A stretch of 64,000 nt of DNA from Chlorops oryzae (taxonomy: Eukaryota > Arthropoda > Insecta > Diptera > Chloropidae). Position 1 is the stretch's first letter, and each line of letters starts with the position of its first letter. The notes below the pieces were generated by a model. That model saw only the letters and a program-made list of their open reading frames with translations. It made no database searches and had not been told where the DNA came from. Both the position numbers and the translations under genes were made by a program. Positions 1 to 11,639 of this stretch are shown in pieces. The stretch lies in the NCBI GenBank assembly GCA_020466095.1, contig CM035807.1, forward strand, positions 61,509,812 through 61,573,811. Direction: 5' to 3'.

Positions 1-1
1 T

Positions 2-421
2 ATGGGAATTAAACATGAACTAACTGTAGCGTATACACCTGAGCAAAATGGATCTGTTGAACGAGAAAATAGAACAATTATGGAAGCAACACGTACAATG
101 CTCCATGAACGTAATTTGGATCTTAAATTATGGGCAGAAGGTGTCAACACGAGTGTGTATGTGCTTAATCGCACAGGTACTAGTTCAGTTTATAATAAAA
201 CTCCATGTGAACTGTGGTATAAAAAACAGTTAAAGTTCAATTACTTCAAAGAGTTCGGTACAGTAGCTTATGTACACATTCCAAAACAAAAACGGCAAAA
301 ACTCGACAAAAAGTCTGATAAGTGTTTGCTTGTGGGCTATATTGAAAATACTAAAAGCTATAGAGCGTACAATTTACAAAGAAGATCAATAAGCACTGTT
401 CACGATTTAACCTTTGCTTAA
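2..421 (+). pseudogene. Copia integrase, C-terminal part
   Basis: The translation opens with GIKHELTVAYTPEQNG and then VERENRTIMEATRTML, the conserved block around the third catalytic residue (E) of the Copia integrase core. It continues through the LWAEGVNTSVYVLNR and CLLVGY motifs typical of Copia integrases. The frame is open from the window edge and stops at a TAA at 419-421 (FA*DVLNEIKES). Similarity seems to continue after the stop, so this is a nonsense mutation rather than the natural end. The next 300 bases are a degraded linker between integrase and RT. Confidence 0.9.
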
Positions 422-720
422 GATGTCTTAAACGAAATTAAAGAGAGTCAAGCTATAACGGAAGAATTTTAAAAAGCAAATGAGGCTACTGTACGTCTTA
501 CCTTACAAAATTGCGTCGGTATTATAGAAGAAGGACAACAACAACAAAAAAAAAGAATTCCGAAGTGAATAATGAAGAAAATGAAGATATTGTGAATAAT
601 GAAGAATATGAAGATGTTGTTTTTGAAAACAGAGAAAAGAACAATTCCTGAACCGATATAACCAATGAGGAGTGTCAGGTCCGAAATTTCTGTGATTTAA
701 CAACGTCAAGCTGTGCTTTT

Positions 721-2280
721 TTGGCAACCAGTGAAGAACCTAGCAGCTATGAGGAAGCAATAAAATGTCCAGAAAAAGATGAGTGGTTAAAGGCGATGCT
801 AGGAGAGTACAACTCTCTTATTAAAAACAAAACTTGGATACTGGAAGATCCAGAAAAAATGAAAAAGATCATTGATAACCGCTGGGTGTTCCGAATTAAA
901 CGCAATCCTGATAATACAATCAACTGGTACAAGGCGAGACTGGTAGCTCGAGGTTTCTCACAGAGCTATGGAATTGATTATACCGAAACATTTAGTCTTG
1001 TTGTTTAATTTTCATCAATTCGGTCCTTATGAGCTATAGCAGCTGTGAAAAAAATGGATATAAAACAGTTCGATGTAGAAACAGCATTTTTGTATGGAGA
1101 TTTGGAAGAAGCAGTTTTCATGAAGCAGCCTGTTGGTTTAAGTGATTGCACTTTACGTGTGTGCAGACTCATGAAAAGCCTTTACGGACTTAAGCAAGCC
1201 CCACGATGCTGGAATTCAAAGTTTAAGAAATTCATAGGCGATTTTAAGTTCAAAGAAAGTAAAGCAGATCCATGTGTCTTTATTCGGAAAAGTAACGATG
1301 AAACAACGTTTCTTGCTATATTTGTGGATGAGGGTCTGATAATGTCTTCAAAAGAAAAATTCATTCACCCTGTCATCGAATTTCTTGGAAATCATTTCAA
1401 CATTAAAGTCGGAAATGCTAATTATTTTCTTGGATTACAAATTCATCGTCGGCCTGATAGATCAATATTGCTTAATCAGGCAGCATATGCAAAGAAGGTT
1501 TTAAAAACGTTCGGATTCTCTGAATCAAATCCTGTATCGACGCCTGCAGACTACCAACAAATTTAAGAAATAGAGGGAGAATATGAAGAAGTCACATTTC
1601 CATATCGCGAAGCTGTTGGCAGTCTACTTTATTTGGCGATCGGCACAAGGCCTGATATGAGTTTTGCTGTGGGCTATGCTAGCAGATTTATGGAGCATCC
1701 CTCAAAATCACATATTACAGCGTTAAAGAGGATTCTTAGATACTTAAAGGGGACATATAAATATGGTATATTATTCTCAAGTAATAATCCTAACAATTGG
1801 AAGTTCTCTATTTACAATGATGCCGATTATGCTGGCTGTGTTCAAACAAGGCGTTCCACAACTGGTTATTGTTTAATAGTTGAAACAGGCATTGTAAGTT
1901 GGTCGTCAGAGCGCCAACCATCTGTCTCACACTCAACAGCAGAGTCAGAGTATGTAGCGGCATCACAAGCAACAAGAGAATTGATTTGGCTTAAGCGACT
2001 ACTGGCAGAGCTAGATGATCAACTAGGATCTGAACAACCTATTTTGTTCGTAGACAATGAGAGCGCCGTAAAGTTGATAAAGAACTCGGTCCTACATAAA
2101 AGGACCAAACATATAGAAGTTAGATATCATTTTGTTCGTGAAAAATATGAAGAAAAATTTTTGCAAGTTAAAGGAATCTCAACTCAAAATCAACTATTTG
2201 ATATTTTTACTAAGGCTTTGCCCAAAGTTAGATTCGGAAGTTTGCGTTTCAAATTGAATATTATTGAAAATGAATTGTAA
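721..2280 (+). pseudogene. Copia reverse transcriptase and RNase H
   Basis: One reading frame covers RT and RNase H, broken by in-frame stops at 1006-1008, 1030-1032 and 1564-1566. RT signatures are WVFRIKRNPD, KARLVARGFSQ, the DVETAFLYGDL block with the first catalytic Asp, and YGLKQAPRCW. The usual YVDD box reads FVDE (near 1321-1332), so the last catalytic Asp is replaced by Glu. RNase H is shown by DYAGCVQTRRSTTGY, HSTAESEYVAASQA, a DNESAVKL segment and KRTKHIEVRYHFVRE. The frame ends at a natural TAA at 2278-2280. It is 5' of a repeated AT-rich tail. The copy is dead by both its stops and its altered active site. Confidence 0.92.
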
Positions 2281-2295
2281 GGCCATGTTCCTTTA

Positions 2296-2779
2296 AAAGC
2301 ATAACTTATCGAATTGAATTCTAAAATTTGAGTTGCAGAATGAAATAGTTGTTAATAATGAATTTATAACACAACGTGGGAGAATTGAGTTGTATTGAAA
2401 TAAATTCACCACACAATATATTTAAGCCAAACCGAGTTAGTATGAATTGAGCATTCTAATAAACAACACTTGTAATCGGATATTCATTTGTTTAACTCTA
2501 ATGTCTCTTTATTACACTGACTCTGATAATCAAGCATAACAAAGCATAACTTATCGAATTGAATTCTAAAATTTGAGTTGCAGAATGAAATAATTGTTAA
2601 TAATGAATTTATAAAAAAACGTGGGAGAATTGAGTTGTATTGAATTAAATTCACCACACAATATAGTTAAGCCAAAGCGAGTTAGTATGAATTGAGCATT
2701 CTAATAAACAACACCTGTAAGCGGATATTCATTTGCTTAACTCTACTGTCTCTTTATTACACTGACTCTGATAATCAAG
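2296..2779 (+). repeat. 245-bp tandem duplication after Copia pol
   Basis: The sequence starting AAAGCATAACTTATCG occurs at 2296 and again at 2541 (period 245). The two copies agree through 2779 with only scattered substitutions. Each ends near CACTGACTCTGATAATCAAG. The repeat begins shortly after the RNase H stop, so it probably contains 3' UTR or LTR sequence of the Copia element that was duplicated in tandem. Confidence 0.85.
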
Positions 2780-3699
2780 TGAATCCAATGTCAAATTTAG
2801 AAATTGAAGAAACAGTGCCTTCAGTTGGTCATAACGACACGTTTCAAGTGGAAGGGTCTGTCGCAGTTATCGCAGGCGATGGAGATTTTTCTTGTCAGCG
2901 TTGCCAGCATCATTTTATTCCGAGTGATGCAAAAATCGATGTTTTCATTTGAAGAAACCGAAGACTTTCTTTTTTTTGCATTTTTTCACAGCTGATTGTG
3001 AATTATTGGTCTTCTTGTAAACTGTCGCTGGCACTTTCGAATTTCGACGCTCTGCTGCTTCTGTCACGACCTCTCTGTTTTCAGGGGATAAAAATGATAC
3101 TGCTTCTCAGCGGTTTGCGGCCACGATTGAATTTCTGCTTCGGAGTGACAAATAAAGCGATCCAATACTGCCCAATATTGAAGTTGCCGCTGATTAAGAC
3201 GCAGTTGAAGTAGATGTTGAAGTGGATGTTGTTGACTCTTCTCGCGCCCCAGGCTCTTTAACTCTAACAACAAATTGAAAGAGTTCGCCTTCTATCTGAA
3301 CAACTTAACTATCAACAACTTGGTGCTCTCTGCTAACGGTTGCAGCCACAAAATCTTCCTCGTACGAGGTAAAAAACTTTCTCCTCGAAATACTTAGCGC
3401 GTTTGCCTGTACAGTGCGAGAGCACTTTTATAACCTCTAAATGCTTTCTTAAACTGAGCAAGTATCAAAATATGATAAATCATGTGAGCCGTTTTTGCTT
3501 TTTTTTTAATTTTTCCCCGTTATTTTTGGCGGAATTTTTCAAATGAAATTTAACTCCTCATCGGACATTATATTGTTTCTACATCAACTGCTTTTCTTAT
3601 TAAATTTTAAGGGCACTCTCCAGATCTGTAAGAAGAAAAACTTCATATTAAAAGACGCTTCAGAAATTAATCAGAAATTCTCTGAAGCGTAGTTTTTAC
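2780..3699. other. Unassigned stretch between Copia and 2.15-kb repeats
   Basis: A short open frame continues out of the second repeat copy to 2952 and encodes a Cys/His-containing tail (DFSCQRCQHHF), but I do not recognise a family and it has no start of its own. The rest is AT-rich with no sustained frame. A small inverted repeat is visible at 3656-3694 (GACGCTTCAGAAATT and its complement). Confidence 0.4.
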
Positions 3700-5853
3700 G
3701 AAGTTTTTCATTTCTCGCAGAACTGTAGAGAGCTTTTTAGCTATAAAAAGTTAATGTTTTTTTTTTGCGCGAAGATTTCCTTTTCTTACGGTGTATTATC
3801 GTGTTCATTCGTTGGACCATAAAATAAAAAATTTATTGAAAAAATTAAATTTCTATAAAAGTGTTAGATATTGTTTTGCAGCAAATATAAGGGGTATTCT
3901 TAGAAAGGTGGAATTCTGAAGACAAATATAGACGTCGGAAAATATTTGATTTAAATTCGTCAAAACACCCGTTTTTCACGTATTCATTCAAAAAAGACTA
4001 TATTTTCAAATACCCCCATAGTTATTGTTCTCCATTTGATACTATTGAATTATTGAAATCATCTATTAATGTTACACCTCGTTCTGCTGAATCATTTATT
4101 ACGTTAAACTGCGTAGTAGTTTGAAGACAAATAACAAAAGCGCTCTTATTACGCTACACAGTGGTTATTCAGCGGCGAAAAATCTATTTTTCGACCATAT
4201 GATTTCGAAAAAGTAATGATTTATTTTGGTAGAGAATTCTCTAAATAAGAGAAGTGCATTAACTTTTGTTTTAAAAGGTAATATTGATACTTGTTATACC
4301 CGTTGGAGGTCACATAAACATGCATGGTTAATAATTGACTAAGATTTTTTTTTAAATTGAGTACGGTATTAATGAAAAATAAAATCGCTTTTGTACAAAA
4401 AATTTTGTTTTTTTAGTAAAATATAACATTTACTTATGAAATTACTGAAGGAATCAGTAAGATAAACACTTCTCTTACTCTAATTCCAATCGAATTGTTG
4501 GGTCGTGGGCGTTTGTTTTTGTCATTTTGACGAAAGAAACACGTTTTATGGGGAAAAAATGGGCTGAGTTATATGGGCGGTGGGTAGTGGGCGTGGCCGA
4601 TTTAGATGAATTTCGCAGGATGTCTTTCTTTTATCAAATATTACCAACATGAAATTTTCCTGTCATTTTGACGAAATGAACCCGTTTTATATAAAAAATC
4701 AATTTCGGCTTGTATGGGAGGTGAGCGGTGCTCGAAGCCGATTTTGATGAAACTTCATATTTTTCTTAATCATGTAAAATAAAGGCTTGGTGCCACCTTT
4801 CATTGCTCTACGGCATGTCCTTATATTTTTTGCCGCGATATGTATAAGGCCTAACCACTGTTCGCCACTCTGTAGGGTGAAACATTAAGAAATCTGTAGA
4901 TATTTAGAGTTCACAAAAAATCTCCACATGTTTAGGGATATAATTTTCCTGTGTAAGCAGAAATAACCAAAAACGCTTTTATGTCTCGTTTCGTTGGTAT
5001 TGAATCAGATTTAAACTCTTCGATCTTACTCCCAATAAGATATATATTTTTATTTCAATTTCTTCTTTTTGATATATTTGAAACACGTGTTTTAATATTT
5101 CGAGTGTCACCAAGTATGATTGAATCCAAATGCGTATTGAGTTAACTCATAAGGAGTATGCTTTTATATCAGCTGTTTAAATGGTGGTTTAAATGAAACG
5201 TCTGCTGCGAAAAAGAAAAAAAACAAGTGTAATAAATTCTTATAAATTACAACACAAAAAAAAAAAATTACCAACACAAATGCAAATCCATTATTTCTGA
5301 GAATTATTTTTCAATTTAATTGAAATATCCTTACAATGCAATGTTAACCTAAACACCAAAAATATAAGTTTTTGTAGTGTTTTTATTTATTTTTTTTTGG
5401 ATTTTATGGTCCAAAAAATTTAAAACATTCTAAACCGTAAGAATGGGCAATCTTCGCGCAAAATTACATATATGCTTATTTTTTTTTTTTTTGCTTCTAC
5501 AAAATAAGAAAAAATATTGGATGTAGAAAAAAGATAATGTTCGTTGAGGAGCTAAATTACATATGGAAACTTCCGCCAAAAATAAGTAAAATGAAAACTG
5601 GTAAGGCTTCTAGTATAGATGATGTACCAGCTGAGAATTGGAAATCAGGTGACTTTAACTCTTGGTTACTTGAGTAATTTAACCGAATAGTAATGGAAAA
5701 GAGACTCCCTTTAATTTGGCTAATGATCACAACCGTACCCATATGGAAAAAGAAAGGTAGCCCAGCAGATTGTTAAAATTATAGGCCGATTCGGCTCTTA
5801 TCCCACACACCTAAATCGTTTGAAAGGGTACTAGATAAAAAAATTGCGAAAAA
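3700..5853 (+). repeat. 2.15-kb repeat, copy 1
   Basis: The 2154-bp block is repeated at 5854-8813 with only a handful of differences (for example 4099 region TTTATT versus CAGTTATT, and 5514 CTAC versus CAAC). No long open frame is present. It contains two sub-blocks with the phrase GTCATTTTGACGAAA (near 4522 and 4663). Its start (GCGCGAAGAT, near 3768) and a site near its end (ATCTTCGCGC complement, near 5450) are inverted relative to one another and share a TTGGACCATAAAA segment, so the block may derive from a non-autonomous DNA transposon with diverged terminal inverted repeats (inference). It ends in an RTE LINE fragment. Confidence 0.85.
5530..5850 (+). pseudogene. RTE-type LINE RT fragment (repeat copy 1)
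   Basis: Translation gives KIMFVEELNYIWKLPPKISK, then SIDDVPAENWKSGDFNSWL, and TTVPIWKKKGSPADC. This matches the start of the RT domain of RTE-clade LINEs and the longer copy at 10246-11620. In-frame stops interrupt it (after SWLLE, and at the Cys of SPADC). It is cut off at the junction with repeat copy 2, just after the VLDKKI position, so it is only a fragment. Confidence 0.8.
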
Positions 5854-6825
5854 GAAGTTTTTCATTTCTCGCAGAACTGTAGAGAGCTTTTTAGCTATAA
5901 AAAGTTAATGTTTTTTTTTTGCGCGAAGATTTCCTTTTCTTACGGTGTATTATCGTGTTCATTCGTTGGACCATAAAATAAAAAATTTATTGAAAAAATT
6001 AAATTTCTATAAAAGTGTTAGATATTGTTTTGCAGCAAATATAAGGGGTATTCTTAGAAAGGTGGAATTCTGAAGACAAATATAGACGTCGGAAAATATT
6101 TGATTTAAATTCGTCAAAACACCCGTTTTTCACGTATTCATTCAAAAAAGACTATATTTTCAAATACCCCCATAGTTATTGTTCTCCATTTGATACTATT
6201 GAATTATTGAAATCATCTATTAATGTTACACCTCGTTCTGCTGAATCAGTTATTACGTTAAACTGCGTAGTAGTTTGAAGACAAATAACAAAAGCGCTCT
6301 TATTACGCTACACAGTGGTTATTCAGCGGCGAAAAATCTATTTTTCGACCATATGATTTCGAAAAAGTAATGATTTATTTTGGTAGAGAATTCTCTAAAT
6401 AAGAGAAGTGCATTAACTTTTGTTTTAAAAGGTAATATTGATACTTGTTATACCCGTTGGAGGTCACATAAACATGCATGGTTAATAATTGACTAAGATT
6501 TTTTTTTAAATTGAGTACGGTATTAATGAAAAATAAAATCGCTTTTGTACAAAAAATTTTGTTTTTTTCGTAAAATATAACATTTACTTATGAAATTACT
6601 GAAGGAATCAGTAAGATACGATAAGTACTTTAAAATCTAAGCCGAAATGAAAATAACTCCAAAAACTATAAGATTCGCCACTTTTGTTGGAATAGAACTA
6701 ATGTGAGTAACGAGCAGTTATTTTCAAATAGGGTAAACAGTGAAGCTTTTAGTTAGTTCTTACATATCATGAAAAAAAAAAAAAAAAAAAACCGCCGGCA
6801 TAGCCTAGCAATACAAAGATATCAT

Positions 6826-7021
6826 AAAGGGTCTGGAAGGTTAAGCAAAGGCATGCGGCATCATGAAAGGAATTTTTAAATTTTATTGATTTTTCGTGCA
6901 AAATAAAAATCTAAAAAGTAGTCTCCACAGTATCTTTATATGGCACCTATCGAAAAATCAACAAAATTTAAAAATTCCTTTCATGATGCCGCATGCCTTT
7001 GCTTAACCCGCCAGACCCTTT
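6826..7021. mobile_element. 196-bp foldback MITE
   Basis: The left arm AAAGGGTCTGGAAGGTTAAG at 6826 has its reverse complement at the right end (ending CCAGACCCTTT at 7021). The arms are about 70 bp each and pair almost completely, including a GGCATGCGGCATCATGAAAG core. Only about 55 bp separates them. No coding capacity and no clear target duplication. This is the form of a small non-autonomous DNA transposon (MITE); the superfamily cannot be assigned. Confidence 0.75.
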
Positions 7022-8475
7022 GGTAAGAAAAATGCATGACAATTAAAATAAAAGTCTTTGAATACAAATTATAGTCTTCTTTTAGGAATTCCTGTTTATT
7101 ACGCCTATTTATAATAGCAACATTTAACTAATTATCAAAAGAAGCTAAAGAAGCTAGAAATAAGCATTATATGAGGTACAGGTTGATGTTTTCCAGAAAA
7201 TGTAGCTGAAATTCCGCAAATTCTGATGTTCTTAACCGCCTCCTTGTGTCATCTGACCCACATATTAGTCACACAAGACGACAACCAAATAAACAACATT
7301 AAGAACTGGATGACATTGTTAAAGACATCTTATCTAATTAATAAATATTCGCTTTAGCTCTAAATTTCTAGTCGAATCCAATTCTATTTATTTTCTAAAA
7401 AAAAGTAAAATTTGCGCAAATTAAACACTTCTCTTACTCTAATTCCAATCGAATTGTTGGGTCGTGGGCGTTTGTTTTTGTCATTTTGACGAAAGAAACA
7501 CGTTTTATGGGGAAAAAATGGGCTGAGTTATATGGGCGGTGGGTAGTGGGCGTGGCCGATTTAGATGAATTTCGCAGGATGTCTTTCTTTTATCAAATAT
7601 TACCAACATGCAATTTTCCTGTCATTTTGACGAAATGAACCCGTTTTATATAAAAAATCAATTTCGGCTTGTATGGGAGGTGAGCGGTGCTCGAAGCCGA
7701 TTTTGATGAAACTTCATATTTTTCTTAATCATGTAAAATAAAGGCTTGGTGCCACCTTTCATTGCTCTACGGCATGTCCTTATATTTTTTGCCGCGATAT
7801 GTATAAGGCCTAACCACTGTTCGCCACTCTGTAGGGTGAAACATTAAGAAATCTGTAGATATTTAGAGTTCACAAAAAATCTCCACATGTTTAGGGATAT
7901 AATTTTCCTGTGTAAGCAGAAATAACCAAAAACGCTTTTATGTCTCGTTTCGTTGGTATTGAATCAGATTTAAACTCTTCGATCTTACTCCCAATAAGAT
8001 ATATATTTTTATTTCAATTTCTTCTTTTTGATATATTTGAAACACGTGTTTTAATATTTCGAGTGTCACCAAGTATGATTGAATCCAAATGCGTATTGAG
8101 TTAACTCATAAGGAGTATGCTTTTATATCAGCTGTTTAAATGGTGGTTTAAATGAAACGTCTGCTGCGAAAAAGAAAAAAAACAAGTGTAATAAATTCTT
8201 ATAAATTACAACACAAAAAAAAAAAATTACCAACACAAATGCAAATCCATTATTTCTGAGAATTATTTTTAAATTTAATTGAAATATCCTTACAATGCAA
8301 TGTTAACCTAAACACCAAAAATATAAGTTTTTGTAGTGTTTTTATTTATTTTTTTTTGGATTTTATGGTCCAAAAAATTTAAAACATTCTAAACCGTAAG
8401 AATGGGCAATCTTCGCGCAAAATTACATATATGCTTATTTTTTTTTTTTTTTGCTTCAACAAAATAAGAAAAAAT

Positions 8476-8813
8476 ATTGGATGTAGAAAAAAGATAATGT
8501 TCGTTGAGGAGCTAAATTACATATGGAAACTTCCGCCAAAAATAAGTAAAATGAAAACTGGTAAGGCTTCTAGTATAGATGATGTACCAGCTGAGAATTG
8601 GAAATCAGGTGACTTTAACTCTTGGTTACTTGAGTAATTTAACCGAATAGTAATGGAAAAGAGACTCCCTTTAATTTGGCTAATGATCACAACCGTACCC
8701 ATATGGAAAAAGAAAGGTAGCCCAGCAGATTGTTAAAATTATAGGCCGATTCGGCTCTTATCCCACACACCTAAATCGTTTGAAAGGGTACTAGATAAAA
8801 AAATTGCGAAAAA
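8476..8813 (+). pseudogene. RTE-type LINE RT fragment (repeat copy 2)
   Basis: A near-identical copy of the 5530-5850 fragment, with the same in-frame stop after SWLLE and the same truncation point. It was duplicated with its host repeat rather than inserted separately. Confidence 0.8.
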
Positions 8814-9107
8814 GAAAAAAATCAAGTGTAATAAATTCTTATAAATTAAAACACAACAAAAAGAAAATTACCAACGCAAATGCAAATCCATTATTTCTGA
8901 GAATTATTTTTAAATTCAATTAAAATATCCTTACAATGCAATGTTAACCTAAACACCAAAAATATAAGTTTTTGTAGTGTTTTGATTTATTTTTTTTGAT
9001 TTTATGGTCCAAAAAATTTAAAACATTCTAAACCGTAAGAATGGGCAATCTTCGCGCAAAATTACATATATGCTTATTTTTTTTTTTTTTGCTTCAACAA
9101 AATAAGA
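8806..9107 (+). repeat. Partial third copy of the 2.15-kb repeat
   Basis: 8806-9107 matches 5206-5510 of copy 1 with more differences than copies 1 and 2 show between themselves. It breaks off where the DINE-1-like element begins. The matching sequence resumes after that element (ATTGGATGTAGAAAAAAG at about 10236) and leads into the long RTE copy, so the third repeat copy was split by the DINE-1-like insertion. Confidence 0.75.
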
Positions 9108-10232
9108 AACAAGTAAGAAAGCTCAAGTCGGTCAAGCCCGACTTTGAAATACCCAGCGTCCCGACATTATGAGCGCACTATGTTTTGCTTCTCTATTTGT
9201 GGGCGTGGCAGTGGGTGGGCCACATAAAATATTTTCCTACACCTTTCATTCCCCTTGATGAACCTATCTTGCGAATTTGAAGCTTCTACGCCTTTTACTT
9301 CGGAAGTTACGAAAAATTTTTATTTGTGGGCGTGGCAGTGGGCGACCCACATAAAATTTTTTCCTACACCTTTCATTCGCCTTGGTGAACCTATGTAGCG
9401 AATTCGAAGCTTCTACGCCTTTTACTTCGGAAGTTACGAAAAATCTTTATTTGTGGGCGTGGCAGTGGGCAAGCCTACAGATAAATTTTGTTCCTACACC
9501 TTTCATTCGCCTTGGTAAACCTATGCTGCGAATTTGAAGCTTCTACGCCTTTTACTTCGGAAGTTACGATAATTCTCTTATTTGTGGGCGTGGCTCACGT
9601 GAAGGCAAGCTACATCAATTTTTTTCCCGGATATGTCACCTTTTGTAGTTTACCTTAGTCACACCATATGCAATGCGAATGTGTCGAAGTGCTTCGCAAG
9701 TTACAAGCCATTTTACTTCATAAGTTACGATTATAGCCCTTAATTTGTGGGCGTGGCTCACGTGAAGGCGGATGTCTCATATATTTACTTCGGATCATAC
9801 TCGAATCCCTTTTGTAGTATTACCTGTACCAAATATCAATCGAATGTGTTGAGTTGGTTCGCAAGTTACAAGCATTTTACAGAGGAAATCACATTATATT
9901 CATTTGTGGGCGTGGCAGTGCGGATGTCGCATACATTTACTTGGATCAGACTCGAATCCCGATATACCTGTGTGCCAAATTTCGGACTTGATTCGGTCCA
10001 GCCGTTTCAGACGGAAATCCGTACCACGGACGGACGCACAGACGGACAGACGGACATGACGGTACGGACGGATTGACGGACGACGTTTTTGATTCGGATC
10101 ATTTACGGTAGACGCATGTCTAATTGATTCAGTTTTTGATTCTGATCATTTCTATATATATATGTCTATATCTCCGGAGCTTAGTTCTCCCTGTTACAAT
10201 ATTCGCACAAAACTAATATACCCCGCTTACGC
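9108..10232 (-). mobile_element. DINE-1-like Helentron element (minus)
   Basis: Read on the minus strand it starts TTATACCCAGCGTAAGCGGGG (10232 side), runs through a CCGT/CGGA microsatellite (10021-10085), several blocks with CCACGCCCAC (GTGGGCGTGG on plus) separated by about 120 bp, and ends at a GACTTGAGCTTTCTTACTTG motif (9108 side). This layout is that of DINE-1/INE-1 non-autonomous Helentrons of Drosophila and relatives (family knowledge). No protein is encoded; open frames here only read through the repeats. Confidence 0.8.
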
Positions 10233-10245
10233 TGGGTATAAAATT

Positions 10246-11620
10246 ATTGGATGTAGAAAAAAGATAATGTTCGTTGAGGAGCTAAATTACATATTGAACC
10301 TTCCGCCAAAAATAAGTAAAATGAAAACTGGTAAGGCTTGTGGGTATAGATGATGTAACAGCTGAGAATTGGAAATCAGGTGACTTTAACTCTTGGTTAC
10401 TTGAGTTATTTAACCGAATAGTAATGGAAAAGAGAGTCCCCTTAAACTGGCTAATGAGCACAACCGTACCCATATGGAAAAAGAAAGGTAGCCCAGCAGA
10501 TTGTTCAAATTACTGGCCGATTCGGCTCTTATCCCACACACCTAAAGTGTTTGAAAGGGTACTAGATATACAAATTTGTGAAATATTCAGTTTAAAGATA
10601 AACAAAGCTGGGTTCGTTAAAAGCTGTGGCACCATCGATGTAATTCATGCCGCTCACTTTTTAACGGAAAAACACAGGGAAAAACAAGAACCACTTTATA
10701 TGGGCTTCCTTGATTTAGAAAAGGCATTTAATTGCGTTCCTCATGATCTCATTTGGTATGGTTTAAGAAAACACTTAGTGCCAGAATAACTCATTATGTG
10801 GGTAAAACTTCTGTATGCAAATCCCAAAAGTCGAGTAAAATCTGCTGCCGGAATTTTATCTGAATTTTTAATAGCTGTAGGCGTTCACCAAAGATCGGCA
10901 CTATCTCCTCTTTTGTTCATATAAGTTATGGATTCAATTACCGATGACCTACAAATATCACCCCCCCCTGGACGTTACTATATGCAGATGATGTTCCGCT
11001 TGCCTCAACGAAGAACATCAACTTGCAGCAACAAGTACAAGACTGTCATGATAGATTGTGTATGTTTGGACTACGTTTGAATGTCTGGAAAACAGAATAC
11101 ATGACAACAGACAATAACGAAGCATCAACATAAATAACACTGACCTACCAAGGACGGAAAAATTTAAATATCATGGGTCGACACTTTCTGCTGCCGGGAC
11201 GATCACTGGCGAAATTACTGAGAAAGTAAACGCCGCTTCGCTTAAGTGGCGCTCCACGATTGGTGTAAGTGCGATGAAAAGAAAAACGACGGTTTAAAAT
11301 TCAAAATTTACCGCAATGTGATCAGACCAGTCGCTCTTTATAGTACCGAATGTCTAATTATTGGGAAAATGCGAGAAGCAAGGCTACGCTGGTATGGACA
11401 CGTCCTGAGAACAAATGAGGAGACTTTGGAAAAGGAAAGCTACGTACTGGTAGTTCAAGGTTGCAGAAAAGGGGGCGTTCGAAACAGCGCTGGATGGACA
11501 CAATAAAATGGGACCTGGAGTCTGTAGGACTTACCTCGGATGATGCAACCGACAGAACAAAATGGAGTAACTGGTCGCGTTTTGCGGATCCCAGGATAGA
11601 CCGGTATAGGTAAACAAGCA
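10246..11620 (+). pseudogene. RTE-clade LINE, RT and C-terminal part, degenerate
   Basis: The RT domain is followed through several frames. Visible blocks are GIDDVTAENWKSGDF, VPIWKKKGSPADCSNYWPI, SHTPKVFERVLD, the DLEKAFNCVPHDLIWYGLR block with catalytic Asp, GVHQRSALSPLLF, and LLYADDV (near 10976-10995) with the catalytic DD. The distal part has the RTE tail REARLRWYGHVLR and a DDATDR/KWS block up to about 11600. Frameshifts and stops occur between blocks. The 5' endonuclease domain is missing, so this is a 5'-truncated dead copy. Upstream sequence is shared with the 2.15-kb repeats. Confidence 0.85.
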
Positions 11621-11639
11621 AGAAGAAGAAAGAGCGTTA

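Larger units (their letters stand above)
1..2540 (+). mobile_element. Ty1/Copia LTR retrotransposon, 3' half
   Basis: Order on the plus strand is integrase C-terminal half, RT, RNase H, then a non-coding tail, which is the Copia gene order (integrase before RT). The 5' part (gag, protease, start of integrase) lies outside the window. The coding region holds several nonsense codons and a frameshift, so this copy cannot make a full polyprotein. No LTR pair can be recognised because the 5' LTR is absent; the AT-rich repeat that follows the last stop codon probably includes 3' LTR sequence (inference). Confidence 0.9.
5854..8813 (+). repeat. 2.15-kb repeat, copy 2, with 803-bp insert
   Basis: 5854-6618 repeats 3700-4464 and 7422-8813 repeats 4463-5853. 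Between them, 6619-7421 is unique and absent from copy 1. The near identity of the two copies points to a recent tandem duplication, or to an assembly duplication. The insert carries a poly(A) run at 6774-6790 and the foldback element at 6826-7021. Confidence 0.85.

Noticed and set aside
9747..10076. 109-residue plus-strand open frame with a DGRTDGQTD tail
   Set aside because: The tail is a translation of the CGGA microsatellite in the DINE-1-like element.
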